NCBI RefSeq assembly: GCF_038024875.1
Contig: NZ_CP136136.1
Span: forward strand, 124,001-188,000
Direction of reading: 5' to 3'
Source of the DNA: Gordonia rubripertincta
GTDB lineage: Bacteria > Actinomycetota > Actinomycetes > Mycobacteriales > Mycobacteriaceae
DNA: 64,000 nucleotides
The notes beneath the pieces were generated by a model. The model made no database searches, had not been told where the DNA came from, and worked only from the letters and a program-made list of their open reading frames with translations. A program made the position numbers and the translations under genes. Every line of letters begins with the position of its first letter. The stretch's first letter is position 1. This document shows positions 1 to 7,605 of this stretch, piece by piece.

Positions 1-438
1 GTAGCCGCGGCCCCGCTCGACGACGAGCTCGATCTCGAGCTTGCCCTTGTCGTTCAGGGTGGCGATGTGCAGATCGGGGTTGTGCACGGTGACACCGGCC
101 GGGGGCACGATGTCGGCGCCGGTGACGGTGCCCGGACCCTGCTTGCGCACGTACATGGTGACCGGCTCGTCCTCGTCCGAGGAGACCACGAGGCCCTTGA
201 GGTTCAGGATGATGTCGGTGACGTCTTCCTTGACCCCGGGGACGGTGGTGAACTCGTGGAGGACACCGTCGATGCGGATGCTGGTGATGGCTGCACCCGG
301 GATCGAGCTGAGCAGGGTACGACGCAGCGAGTTACCGAGGGTGTAACCGAAGCCCGGCTCGAGCGGTTCGATGACGAACTTCGACCGGTTCTCGGCGATG
401 ACTTCCTCGGTGAGGGTGGGTCGCTGTGAGATGAGCAT
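1..438 (-). CDS. rpoA: DNA-directed RNA polymerase subunit alpha, N-terminal part (runs off the window)
   Basis: This is the last gene of the alpha-operon segment. 146 codons are visible from ATG at 438 and the frame is still open at base 1, so the C-terminal part lies outside. The protein begins MLISQRPTLTEEV and shows the alpha-NTD dimerization region, with GFGYTLGNSLRRTLLSSIPG at about residues 29-48. The subunit scaffolds assembly of beta and beta' in RNA polymerase. It follows rpsD by 88 bp, the usual order rpsM-rpsK-rpsD-rpoA. The identification is firm; the truncation comes only from the window edge. Confidence 0.95.
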   Translation of the reverse strand, partial: MLISQRPTLTEEVIAENRSKFVIEPLEPGFGYTLGNSLRRTLLSSIPGAAITSIRIDGVLHEFTTVPGVKEDVTDIILNLKGLVVSSDEDEPVTMYVRKQGPGTVTGADIVPPAGVTVHNPDLHIATLNDKGKLEIELVVERGRGY

Positions 439-526
439 TTCGTTTTCTCCTTTGGCCGCCCGCCATATGACGACCTAGAAAGTGAACCGAACAGCAGGTA
501 GCTGTCGGGCTGGTCTTGCTCGAGGA

Positions 527-1132
527 CTACTTGGAGTAGAACTCGACGATGAGCTGTTCCTGCAGCGGGACCTCGATCTGAGCGCGCTCGGGCACGGAGT
601 GCACGAGGATGCGCAGGGTCGAGGGCACGACCTGGAGCCAGCCCGGGACCGGACGATCGCCGACGAGCTCCTTGGCGATCTGGAACGGGACGGTCTGCAG
701 CGACTTCGGACGGACGTCGATGATGTCGTACTGGCTGACGCGGTAGCTGGGGACGTCGACCTTCACACCGTTGACGGTGAAGTGGCCGTGGCTGACCAGC
801 TGGCGAGCCTGACGACGGGTCCGCGCGATGCCCGAGCGGTACACGACGTTGTCGAGGCGAGTCTCGAGGAGCTTCAGCAGTTCGTCACCGGTCTTGCCGG
901 TGCGACGGTTGGCTTCCTCGAAGTAGCGACGGAACTGCTTCTCCATGACGCCGTAGGTGAAGCGCGCCTTCTGCTTCTCCTGCAGCTGGAGCAGGTATTC
1001 GCTCTCCTTGATCCGCGAGCGACCGTGCTGGCCGGGCGGGTAGGGGCGACGCTCGAATGCGGCGTCACCACCGATCAGGTCGACGCGAAGGCGACGAGAC
1101 TTCTTTGTTGCGGGGCCGGTATAACGAGCCAT
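527..1132 (-). CDS. rpsD: 30S ribosomal protein S4
   Basis: The 201-residue protein starts MARYTGPATKKSRR and has the S4 RNA-binding (alpha-L) domain at about residues 90-155, including the ETRLDNVVYRSGIARTRRQA segment. It lacks the N-terminal zinc cysteines, so it is the C-minus type. S4 nucleates 16S rRNA 5'-domain assembly and in many bacteria represses its own operon. A GGAGG-type ribosome site sits upstream of ATG 1132. The gene lies 24 bp after rpsK and before rpoA, in one operon. Length matches the family. Confidence 0.97.
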   Translation of the reverse strand: MARYTGPATKKSRRLRVDLIGGDAAFERRPYPPGQHGRSRIKESEYLLQLQEKQKARFTYGVMEKQFRRYFEEANRRTGKTGDELLKLLETRLDNVVYRSGIARTRRQARQLVSHGHFTVNGVKVDVPSYRVSQYDIIDVRPKSLQTVPFQIAKELVGDRPVPGWLQVVPSTLRILVHSVPERAQIEVPLQEQLIVEFYSK

Positions 1133-1156
1133 TTTCTCTGTTCCTCCCTTTCCCGA

Positions 1157-1564
1157 CTAGACCCGACGCCGCTTGGGCGGACGGCAACCGTTGTGCGGCT
1201 GCGGGGTGACATCGGAAATGGTGCCGACCTCGAGGCCGGCTGCCTGCAGGGAGCGGATCGCGGTCTCGCGACCCGAACCCGGTCCCTTGACGAAAACGTC
1301 GACCTTCTTGACGCCGTGCTCCTGGGCCTTGCGCGCAGCGTTCTCGGCCGCGAGCTGAGCCGCGAACGGGGTGCTCTTGCGCGAGCCCTTGAAACCGACG
1401 TGGCCCGACGACGCCCAGCTGATGATGTTTCCACTGGGATCGCTGATCGACACGATGGTGTTGTTGAACGTCGACTTGATGTGCGCGTGGCCGTGCGGGA
1501 CGTTCTTCTTATCGCGACGGCGGGTGCCCTTCTTGGGGCCTGCGCTACGTGACTTCGGAGGCAT
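1157..1564 (-). CDS. rpsK: 30S ribosomal protein S11
   Basis: The 135-residue protein has the S11 features HAHIKSTFNNTIVSISD, the central GSRKSTPFAAQLAAENAARK helix and the basic C-terminus PHNGCRPPKRRRV. S11 forms part of the platform of the 30S subunit near the mRNA exit. Its start codon overlaps the rpsM stop by one base (TAATG), which implies translational coupling. Expected length for an actinobacterial S11. Confidence 0.97.
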   Translation of the reverse strand: MPPKSRSAGPKKGTRRRDKKNVPHGHAHIKSTFNNTIVSISDPSGNIISWASSGHVGFKGSRKSTPFAAQLAAENAARKAQEHGVKKVDVFVKGPGSGRETAIRSLQAAGLEVGTISDVTPQPHNGCRPPKRRRV

Positions 1565-1932
1565 TACTTCTTCTTCCCGGCGATGGTCTTCTTCGGGCCC
1601 TTACGAGTGCGGGCATTGGTCTTGGTGCGCTGTCCACGGACGGGCAGTCCGCGACGGTGGCGCAGACCCTGGTAGCAGCCGATCTCGATCTTGCGACGGA
1701 TATCGGCCTGCACCTCGCGACGCAGGTCACCCTCGACCTTCACCGAGGCTTCGATGTACTCACGCAGCTTCGAGACGTCTGCGTCGGTGAGATCCTTGGC
1801 GCGGAGGTCTGCGGACAGACCGGTGGCAGCCAGGATCTCCTTGGAGGTGGTACGTCCAACTCCGTAGATGTAGGTCAGTGCGATCTCCAGCCGCTTTTCG
1901 CGGGGGAGATCCACACCAGCAACACGTGCCAT
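1564..1932 (-). CDS. rpsM: 30S ribosomal protein S13
   Basis: The 122-residue protein begins MARVAGVDLPREKR and contains YIYGVGRTTSKEI, GLRHRRGLPVRGQRTKTNART and a lysine-rich tail ending IAGKKK. S13 is in the head of the 30S subunit and contacts the P-site tRNA and the 50S bridge. It heads the rpsM-rpsK-rpsD-rpoA run and is separated from rpmJ by a 214-bp spacer with a tandem repeat, so it may have its own promoter or leader. Confidence 0.97.
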   Translation of the reverse strand: MARVAGVDLPREKRLEIALTYIYGVGRTTSKEILAATGLSADLRAKDLTDADVSKLREYIEASVKVEGDLRREVQADIRRKIEIGCYQGLRHRRGLPVRGQRTKTNARTRKGPKKTIAGKKK

Positions 1933-2084
1933 GTGGCGGATTTCCTTTTCGGTTCCCAGAGGTCTTCTCCCAGTCCGTCCCGCGAGCTCTGTGTGAACCG
2001 TGTGTCCACACCTCGCGGGCTCCGGCCTCTGATCCGGAGGTAGGCGGTGACTCGTCTGTCGCCGCTGGTGCTGAGAGGTCTTCT

Positions 2085-2112
2085 GTTCTTCAGTTGTCGT
2101 TCTTCAGTTGTT
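2085..2112. repeat. Tandem 14-bp repeat, two copies
   Basis: Copy one is GTTCTTCAGTTGTC (2085-2098) and copy two is GTTCTTCAGTTGTT (2099-2112), directly adjacent and 13/14 identical. A third partial start, GTTCT, follows. The repeat lies in the 214-bp spacer between rpmJ and rpsM, a place where leader-type regulation of r-protein operons is common. Its function is not known. Confidence 0.7.
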
Positions 2113-2146
2113 GTTCTGACTCAAGCGACCCGGAGGGTGCGCGTGA

Positions 2147-2260
2147 TCAGCCCTGACGCTGCTTGTGACGCAGGTTCTCGCAGATCACCATGACCCGACC
2201 GTTGCGGCGGATCACCTTGCACTTCTCGCAGATCGGCTTGACGCTCGGCTGAACCTTCAC
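2147..2260 (-). CDS. rpmJ: 50S ribosomal protein L36
   Basis: A 37-residue protein, VKVQPSVKPICEKCKVIRR through ENLRHKQRQG. It carries the zinc-binding set C11, C14, C27 and H32 of the C-plus form. The start is GTG at 2260, with AGGAGA about 6 bases upstream. L36 binds 23S rRNA late in 50S assembly. It sits between infA and rpsM, as in most bacteria. Having zinc ligands, it is the type replaced by paralogues under zinc starvation in actinobacteria (family knowledge). Confidence 0.95.
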   Translation of the reverse strand: MKVQPSVKPICEKCKVIRRNGRVMVICENLRHKQRQG

Positions 2261-2379
2261 GTCAATCTCTCCTGCTCGGCTCGCCCGCGCGCACGCCGAA
2301 ACGCGGCCGTACACGTGGGTGTCGGTCTCCTCCCAGACGGATGTCCGGGAAGTCTTCTCCCGGGAGTGCCGGGAAAGTC

Positions 2380-2601
2380 TTATTTGTAGCGGTACACGAT
2401 CCGCCCACGAGCAAGGTCGTAGGGCGAGAGTTCCACGACGACCCGGTCCTCGGGCAGGATACGGATGTAGTGCTGCCGCATCTTGCCGCTGATGTGGGCG
2501 AGAACCTTGTGTCCGTTCTCCAGCTCAATGCGAAACATCGCATTGGGCAGGGGTTCGATCACTCGACCCTCGACCTCGATGGCCCCGTCTTTCTTCGCCA
2601 T
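2380..2601 (-). CDS. infA: Translation initiation factor IF-1
   Basis: The 73-residue S1/OB-fold protein begins MAKKDGAIEVEGRVIEPLPN and ends RGRIVYRYK, the typical actinobacterial length. IF-1 binds the 30S A site during initiation. The ATG at 2601 is chosen because it gives the conserved MAKKDG start. The frame is open upstream, but that part has no family similarity. A GGAGGAA sequence sits unusually close (about 2 bases) to this ATG. First gene of the infA-rpmJ-rpsM group. Confidence 0.96.
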   Translation of the reverse strand: MAKKDGAIEVEGRVIEPLPNAMFRIELENGHKVLAHISGKMRQHYIRILPEDRVVVELSPYDLARGRIVYRYK

Positions 2602-2897
2602 TTCCTCCGCGATCCTGGCCGTTTCCGCGACACCGGAGATGGTGCTGCGACGTTGGCCCGGTTGAATCAGTGTTTGTCCGTTAGGGTGTGGGCACCGGCC
2701 CGCGAGGACCTGCGCCCGGTGCGAGCGCTCCGACCCGCGTGCTGACACGCGGATGCGGGCACGCGAGACGCACCGACGATCTATGTTACGCGAACTGCGA
2801 GAACAGTCCAAATGCGTGCCGTTCGGCCACCGCATTCCGCCCGACTCGGACATCAGACCGCCGTATCCGGCACGACCGTACTGGCAGACTGTTGCGC

Positions 2898-3290
2898 ATG
2901 CTGGCATTTCTGGTCCGCACCGTGTGCACCGCGGTGGCGTTGTGGGTGGCGACGCTCATCGTCCCGGGAATCGAGTTCGTGGGCGGGTCGACGACCGCCG
3001 AGAAGATCGGGATCGCGCTGGTGGTGGCGGTGATCTTCGGCCTGCTCAATGCGTTCGTGAAGCCGGTCGTGCAGATCATCTCGATCCCCTTCTACATCCT
3101 CACGCTCGGGCTCATCCACATCGTGATCAATGCGCTCATGCTCGAGATCACCGCGTGGATCACCCGGAACACCACGCACTGGGGTCTCGAGGTCGACGAT
3201 TTCTTCTGGTCGGCGATCTTCGGCGCGATCGTCGTCTCGGTCGTCGGCTGGCTGCTCGCCCTGGTGATGCGCGACCCGGCGGAACGATGA
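2898..3290 (+). CDS. Phage holin family 4 / YvlD-like small membrane protein
   Basis: The 130-residue protein from ATG 2898 has four predicted membrane segments: LVRTVCTAVALWVATLIVPG at the start, the IALVVAVIFGLLNAFVKPVV segment, ISIPFYILTLGLIHIVINAL and FGAIVVSVVGWLLALV near the end. The NAFVKPVV..IPFYILTLG pattern is the signature of the PF04020 family. Most members are of unknown function rather than true holins. Transcribed away from infA. Its stop overlaps the ATG of the next gene (ATGA), so the two are probably co-translated. An upstream-extended reading frame exists but has no support. Confidence 0.8.
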   Translation: MLAFLVRTVCTAVALWVATLIVPGIEFVGGSTTAEKIGIALVVAVIFGLLNAFVKPVVQIISIPFYILTLGLIHIVINALMLEITAWITRNTTHWGLEVDDFFWSAIFGAIVVSVVGWLLALVMRDPAER

Positions 3291-4033
3291 GTCCGGCCAT
3301 GAGGCGGGCGGTGACGCCCCGGCGCGCGGGACTCGTGGCACTCGTCGTGTCTGCACTCGCCCTGACCCTCGCCGCCTGCGGGAGCGACGCCGCGGTCGAC
3401 CAGGAACGGTCGGTCACCGTCGTCGGTTCGGGTCAGGTCACCGGCGTCCCCGACACCCTCCGCGCGGACATCGGCCTCGAGTCGACCGCCGGTGACGTGA
3501 CGACGGCACTGAACGAGACCAGCGAGAAGGTGCGCACGGTGACCGACGCCGTCGTCGACGCCGGTGTGGAACGCAAGGATGTCGCCACCCAGCAGGTGTC
3601 GGTGACCCCGCAGTACTCGAGCCCGGTCCCCGGTGGCAGCAGTCAGATCAGCGGTTACGTGGCGACCAACTCCATCCGCGTGACGATCCGCGACATCTCC
3701 AAGGCCTCGACGGTCCTGAGCGCGGCGGCCACCGCCGGCGGCGACAACACCCGGATCAGCAACGTCTCCTTCGCCATCGACGACAACTCGCAGCTGCTGA
3801 AGGAGGCCCGGGAGGCCGCCTTCGACGACGCCCGGGGCCGCGCCGAGCAGTACGCCTCTCTCGCCGGTGACGACCTCGGCAAGGTGCTGACCATCAAGGA
3901 GACGACCAGCGGCCAGGAGCAGCCCGCCTCCCCCGGTTCCTTCGAACGGGACGTCGCCGCGGCACCCGTACCCATCGAACCGGGCCGGCAGGAGTTGACC
4001 TTCACCGTCACGGTGACGTTTGCGCTCAGCTGA
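3287..4033 (+). CDS. SIMPL-domain (DUF541) lipoprotein
   Basis: 248 residues from ATG 3287, which overlaps the stop of the holin-like gene; a second in-frame ATG lies at 3299. A basic N-terminus and hydrophobic stretch end in the lipobox LAAC (ALALTLAACGSD), so the mature protein should be a diacylglycerol-anchored lipoprotein. The remainder matches the SIMPL fold: SVTVVGSGQVTGVPDTLRA, the repeated DVATQQVSVTPQYS block and a FTVTVTFAL end. SIMPL proteins form oligomeric periplasmic assemblies, mostly of unknown role. The pairing with a holin-like membrane protein is from context only. Confidence 0.82.
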   Translation: MSPAMRRAVTPRRAGLVALVVSALALTLAACGSDAAVDQERSVTVVGSGQVTGVPDTLRADIGLESTAGDVTTALNETSEKVRTVTDAVVDAGVERKDVATQQVSVTPQYSSPVPGGSSQISGYVATNSIRVTIRDISKASTVLSAAATAGGDNTRISNVSFAIDDNSQLLKEAREAAFDDARGRAEQYASLAGDDLGKVLTIKETTSGQEQPASPGSFERDVAAAPVPIEPGRQELTFTVTVTFALS

Positions 4034-4117
4034 GCGGGTTCGCATGTCGCGGTTCGAGGGCGGTTTTCAGGGGCGGTCCCTGGGTACCCGTCCGTGGTCG
4101 ATCGAAGGAGATCTGTC

Positions 4118-4615
4118 ATGGGCATCCGAGCACGCACCCTCGCCGCCACCGGACTGGCGGCCGCCGCAGTATTCGCGACCTTCGGCGTCGCGGCGCCGGC
4201 CGACGCCGCGGAGACCAAGTCGCTGATGATCGAGGGCGAGCTCGAGGTCGCAGACCTCGACCTCCTCGCGATCAAGGCGGAGGGCCTCACGAACGCGGAG
4301 GGCAAGACCACCGGCACCTACGAGGCGACCCTGCTGGCCGGTGACGACGACAATCCCCTGCCGCTCAAGGTCAAGGGTCCGATCACCTGCATCCACACCG
4401 ACGGCGACACCGCGTCGCTGGTGTATCCCATCAGCGCGACCGACCCGAATCTGGTCCCCACACCGCTGAAGGACGCGCTCGCCGTACAGATCACGGTGCG
4501 GAAGGGCGATCCGAACAAGGTCGGGGTGAACGGTCCCGCACCCACCGGTTCCTTCAGCGGATGCACGCCCGCGGCGACCCCGTTCGAGTTCGACGGGGAG
4601 ATCGAGATCAAGTAG
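4118..4615 (+). CDS. Secreted protein of unknown function
   Basis: 165 residues. ATG 4118 is chosen because AAGGAG stands 7 bases before it, and because it begins directly with a signal peptide MGIRARTLAATG followed by alternating Ala/Val and an ADA-AE cleavage site near residue 30. The mature part is about 135 residues, acidic, with two cysteines (C61-type in GPITCIHTDGD and one in FSGCTPAATP) that could form a disulfide. It ends EFDGEIEIK. It resembles the unnamed small secreted repeat-poor proteins of Mycobacteriales; no function can be assigned. Confidence 0.7.
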   Translation: MGIRARTLAATGLAAAAVFATFGVAAPADAAETKSLMIEGELEVADLDLLAIKAEGLTNAEGKTTGTYEATLLAGDDDNPLPLKVKGPITCIHTDGDTASLVYPISATDPNLVPTPLKDALAVQITVRKGDPNKVGVNGPAPTGSFSGCTPAATPFEFDGEIEIK

Positions 4616-4670
4616 CTCCGGCGCCAGACCTACCCCAGTAGAGGACCATCCCGCCTGGCATCCTGGATCG

Positions 4671-5120
4671 GTGCGAGCCGTCATCCAGCGAGTCAGTCAA
4701 GCCCGCGTGAGCGTCGACGGCGAGGTCGTCGGCGAGCTCGACATCCCAGCAGGGGGATCCGGCATCGTCGCTCTCGTCGGCGCCACCCACGACGACACCC
4801 CCGACCACGCCGCGAAGCTCGCCGACAAGATCTGGCGCCTGCGGATCTTCAACGGCGAGGAAGGCCCCGAGAAGGCGGCCGCCGACATCGATGCGCCGAT
4901 CCTGGTCATCAGCCAGTTCACCCTGTACGCGAACACCACCAAGGGACGACGGCCGTCGTGGAACGCCGCGGCGCCGGGCCCGGTGGCCGAGCCGCTGGTC
5001 GACGCGGTCGCCGATGCCCTGCGCGATGCCGGAGCCACCGTCGCCACCGGGAGGTTCGGGGCGAACATGCAGGTGAGCCTGGTCAACGAGGGGCCGGTGA
5101 CCCTGATTCTCGATGTCTGA
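4671..5120 (+). CDS. dtd: D-aminoacyl-tRNA deacylase
   Basis: 149 residues from GTG 4671 (MRAVIQRVSQARVSVDG). The two active-site signatures of DTD are intact: SQFTLYA at residues 81-87 and NEGPVT at 139-144. The enzyme removes D-amino acids, and Gly mischarged on tRNA-Ala, from tRNA in the cytoplasm. Length is exact for the family. It is followed 16 bp later by fdhD on the same strand. A translation quality-control gene two genes before a truncated alanyl-tRNA synthetase paralogue is a suggestive neighbour, though this may be chance. Confidence 0.95.
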   Translation: MRAVIQRVSQARVSVDGEVVGELDIPAGGSGIVALVGATHDDTPDHAAKLADKIWRLRIFNGEEGPEKAAADIDAPILVISQFTLYANTTKGRRPSWNAAAPGPVAEPLVDAVADALRDAGATVATGRFGANMQVSLVNEGPVTLILDV

Positions 5121-5136
5121 GGGCTAGGGTCGAGCC

Positions 5137-5964
5137 GTGGGACGAATCACCGCACGACGCCGTGTCACCCGCATCCGACGCGATGCGGCGCCGACGCAAC
5201 GGGCCGACACCCTGGCCGTCGAGGAGCCACTCGAGATCCGGGTCGGCGGCGCACCGATCGCCGTCACCATGCGCACCCCAGGACACGACTTCGAGCTCGT
5301 CGCGGGCTATCTCGTATCCGAAGGCGCGATCACGACCGGCCCCGACTATTCGACGGCGCGCTATTGCGCCGGGACCGACGCGCAGGGCGCCAACACCTAC
5401 AACGTCATCGACGTGTCGCTCTCCGCGCAGACCGCACCCTTCGATCCCACGTTGATCCGACGCAACCCGACCTCGAGCGCCTGCGGGATCTGCGGCAAGG
5501 ACAGCATCGACGCCGTGCACGTCTCGTCCTCGCACCGTCCCGCCGACGACCCGCTCACCGTCGACGTCGACACGGTTCTCGCTCTCCCCGAACGACTTCG
5601 GGCGGAGCAGGAGGTCTTCGACAAGACCGGCGGACTGCATGCGGCGGCGCTCTTCGACGCGGCGGGCGAACTACTCGTCGTCCGCGAGGACGTCGGCCGC
5701 CACAATGCCGTCGACAAGGTCATCGGTTGGGCCGTCCTGTCCGATCGGCTCCCCTTGTCCGGCACGATCCTTCAGGTGTCCGGGCGCGCCAGCTTCGAGC
5801 TGGTACAGAAGGCCGCGATGGCCGGCATCCCGATGTTGTGCGCCGTCTCGGCACCGTCGTCACTGGCCGCCGAGGCCGCCGACGAGCTCGGCATCACCCT
5901 CGTCGGTTTCTCGCGCGGTGAGTCGATGGTCGTCTACAGCCGCGACGACCGCGTACTCACCTGA
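5137..5964 (+). CDS. fdhD: Formate dehydrogenase accessory sulfurtransferase FdhD
   Basis: 275 residues from GTG 5137. The FdhD family pattern is clear: EEPLEIRVGG, RTPGHDFELVAGYLVSEG, the sulfur-transfer pair in ACGICGKDSIDAV (C116 and C119), TGGLHAAALF and EDVGRHNAVDKVIG. FdhD carries sulfur from IscS to the molybdenum cofactor of formate dehydrogenases, which is needed for their activity. No formate dehydrogenase gene is visible in the window. A location near the spc ribosomal genes is also known in corynebacteria (recalled). Confidence 0.95.
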   Translation: MGRITARRRVTRIRRDAAPTQRADTLAVEEPLEIRVGGAPIAVTMRTPGHDFELVAGYLVSEGAITTGPDYSTARYCAGTDAQGANTYNVIDVSLSAQTAPFDPTLIRRNPTSSACGICGKDSIDAVHVSSSHRPADDPLTVDVDTVLALPERLRAEQEVFDKTGGLHAAALFDAAGELLVVREDVGRHNAVDKVIGWAVLSDRLPLSGTILQVSGRASFELVQKAAMAGIPMLCAVSAPSSLAAEAADELGITLVGFSRGESMVVYSRDDRVLT

Positions 5965-6086
5965 CCTCGACCGGGTACGAAGCCCGTCGACCGGGCGTCT
6001 GTTCGCGTTGTCGGACGACGGCCGTATCCCAACTATCGTGCCTTCCTCGCCGATTCACGGCCCACATCACCAGGTCGGACCGCACA

Positions 6087-7523
6087 ATGCCAGTCATGGA
6101 CGCTCAGCAGATCCGTTCGGCCTACCTCGCGATGATGGCCGAGCGTGGACACGCCCTCATCGACCGGGCATCGCTGGTGCCCCGCGACGACCCGACGACA
6201 CTCTTCACCGGTTCGGGAATGCAGCCGCTACTCAACCACCTGCTCGGCGAGCCACACCCCGCCGGCACCATGCTCGCCGACGTCCAACCATGCGTTCGCG
6301 CCCAGGACATCGACGAGGTCGGCGACAACCGACACACGACCTTCTTCGAGATGCTCGGGAACTGGAGTCTCGGAGAGTATTTCAAGTCCGAGCAGATCCC
6401 GATGTTCTTCTCGTTCCTCGTCGACGTGGTCGGCCTCGATCCCGACCGGATCTACGTGACCGTCTTCGCCGGCGATCCCGAGCACGGCATCCCGCGCGAC
6501 GACGAGAGCGCCGACATCTGGACCGAGCTCTTCAAGGACGCGGGGGTCTCCCACGACCGGGTCGACCTCATCACCGAGGAACACGGCAACGAGGTCGGTA
6601 ACCAAGGCGCACGAATTGCGTTCTACCAGGACAAGAACTGGTGGTCGCGCGCCGGCGGTCCCGAGGCGATGCCGGTCGGCGATCCGGGCGGGCCCGACTC
6701 CGAGGTCTTCTACTATTTCCCGCAAGTCGAACACGACACCGCCTATGGTCGTTTCCCCCACCAGAATTCCGACGGCGGCCAGTACATGGAGATCGGCAAC
6801 TCGGTGTTCATGCAGTACCGCCGGGCCGAGTCCGCCACCCCTGGCGCGGTGTCCTTCGCCGAACTCCCCAATCGCAACGTCGATTTCGGTGGCGGCCTCG
6901 AACGCATCGCCGCGGCGTCGATCGACAGCCCCGACGTCTTCCGCGTCAGCCTGTTGTGGCCGATCATCGAAAAACTCCAGGAGCTCTCGGGTACGAGCTA
7001 CGACGACGCCACCCACGCCATGCGCATCGTCACCGATCATGTTCGCGGAGCGGTCTTCCTGGCTGCCGACGGTGTCACCCCTTCAAACCGCGAAGCCGGC
7101 TATGTCATGCGTCGGCTGCTGCGCCGGGCGATCCGCTTCGCCACCGAAGTGGGCGTCGAGAACAACGTCCTGGCGCCGCTCGTCGATGTGGTCGCCGACG
7201 TCTACTCCGATGCCTATCCCGAGGTCGGCGAGCAGCGCGAGGCCATCGTCAAGATCCTGCAGAAGGAAGAGCGCGCCTTCCGTCGCACTCTCAGCAAGGG
7301 TTTACGCGAGCTGCGGCACATCGTCAAAGAGGCCCGTCCCATCACCGGAGCCGACTTCTTCACCCTCAGCGACACGTTCGGCTTCCCCGTCGAACTCAGC
7401 ACCGAAGAGGCCGGGCGTCAGGGGCTGACACTCACCACCGACTGGCGTGCCGAGTTCGATGCGCTCCGTGAGGAACAGCGTCTACGGTCCCAGACGGCGA
7501 CCAAGCTCGGCGCACACGACTGA
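6087..7523 (+). CDS. Alanyl-tRNA synthetase paralogue lacking editing and C-terminal domains
   Basis: 478 residues, against about 880-900 for AlaS. What is present is the class II catalytic core and tRNA-recognition region: LFTGSGMQPLL near 39-49, motif 2 with FFEMLGNWSLGEYFK at 86-100, motif 3 VDFGGGLERIAA near 265-276, and the acceptor-stem binding part RGAVFLAADGVTPSN near 317-331 with YVMRRLLRRAIRFA. The protein ends just after the TFGFPVEL..EEQRLRSQTA region, where AlaS would enter its editing domain. The HxxxH/CxxxH editing site and C-Ala domain are therefore missing, and the stop is a clean TGA 82 bp before the convergent neighbour. Motif 3 has DFGGG where canonical AlaS has DTGMG. It is probably a dedicated paralogue (see findings). 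ATG 6096 is an alternative start. Confidence 0.85.
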   Translation: MPVMDAQQIRSAYLAMMAERGHALIDRASLVPRDDPTTLFTGSGMQPLLNHLLGEPHPAGTMLADVQPCVRAQDIDEVGDNRHTTFFEMLGNWSLGEYFKSEQIPMFFSFLVDVVGLDPDRIYVTVFAGDPEHGIPRDDESADIWTELFKDAGVSHDRVDLITEEHGNEVGNQGARIAFYQDKNWWSRAGGPEAMPVGDPGGPDSEVFYYFPQVEHDTAYGRFPHQNSDGGQYMEIGNSVFMQYRRAESATPGAVSFAELPNRNVDFGGGLERIAAASIDSPDVFRVSLLWPIIEKLQELSGTSYDDATHAMRIVTDHVRGAVFLAADGVTPSNREAGYVMRRLLRRAIRFATEVGVENNVLAPLVDVVADVYSDAYPEVGEQREAIVKILQKEERAFRRTLSKGLRELRHIVKEARPITGADFFTLSDTFGFPVELSTEEAGRQGLTLTTDWRAEFDALREEQRLRSQTATKLGAHD

Positions 7524-7541
7524 CTCTGCCCGGTCGACGCC

Positions 7542-7592
7542 CCCTTCGAGGCTCTCGTCGCTGCGCTCCTCGCACCTCAGGGAACAGGTGGT
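7542..7592. repeat. Dispersed intergenic repeat-like sequence between convergent genes
   Basis: The 82-bp gap between two convergent genes is filled by a sequence whose complement contains GAGGTGCGAGGAGCGCAGCG followed by a GAGAGCCTCGAAGGG block. From memory, this GAGGTGCGAG..AGCGCAGCGA..CCTCGAA pattern recurs between genes in Gordonia and related genomes. It is imperfectly palindromic (GAGG..CCTC ends) and could act as a bidirectional terminator. No second copy was noticed in the window. Confidence 0.5.
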
Positions 7593-7605
7593 GCCCGGTC
7601 AACGG

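Noticed and set aside
482..1552. Plus-strand 356-codon frame over rpsD/rpsK
   Set aside because: Antisense shadow of two well-conserved ribosomal genes.
5274..5280. CACCCCA as a universal error motif
   Set aside because: The same heptamer in fdhD is in a correct, conserved frame (RTPGHD), so the motif is not always miscalled.
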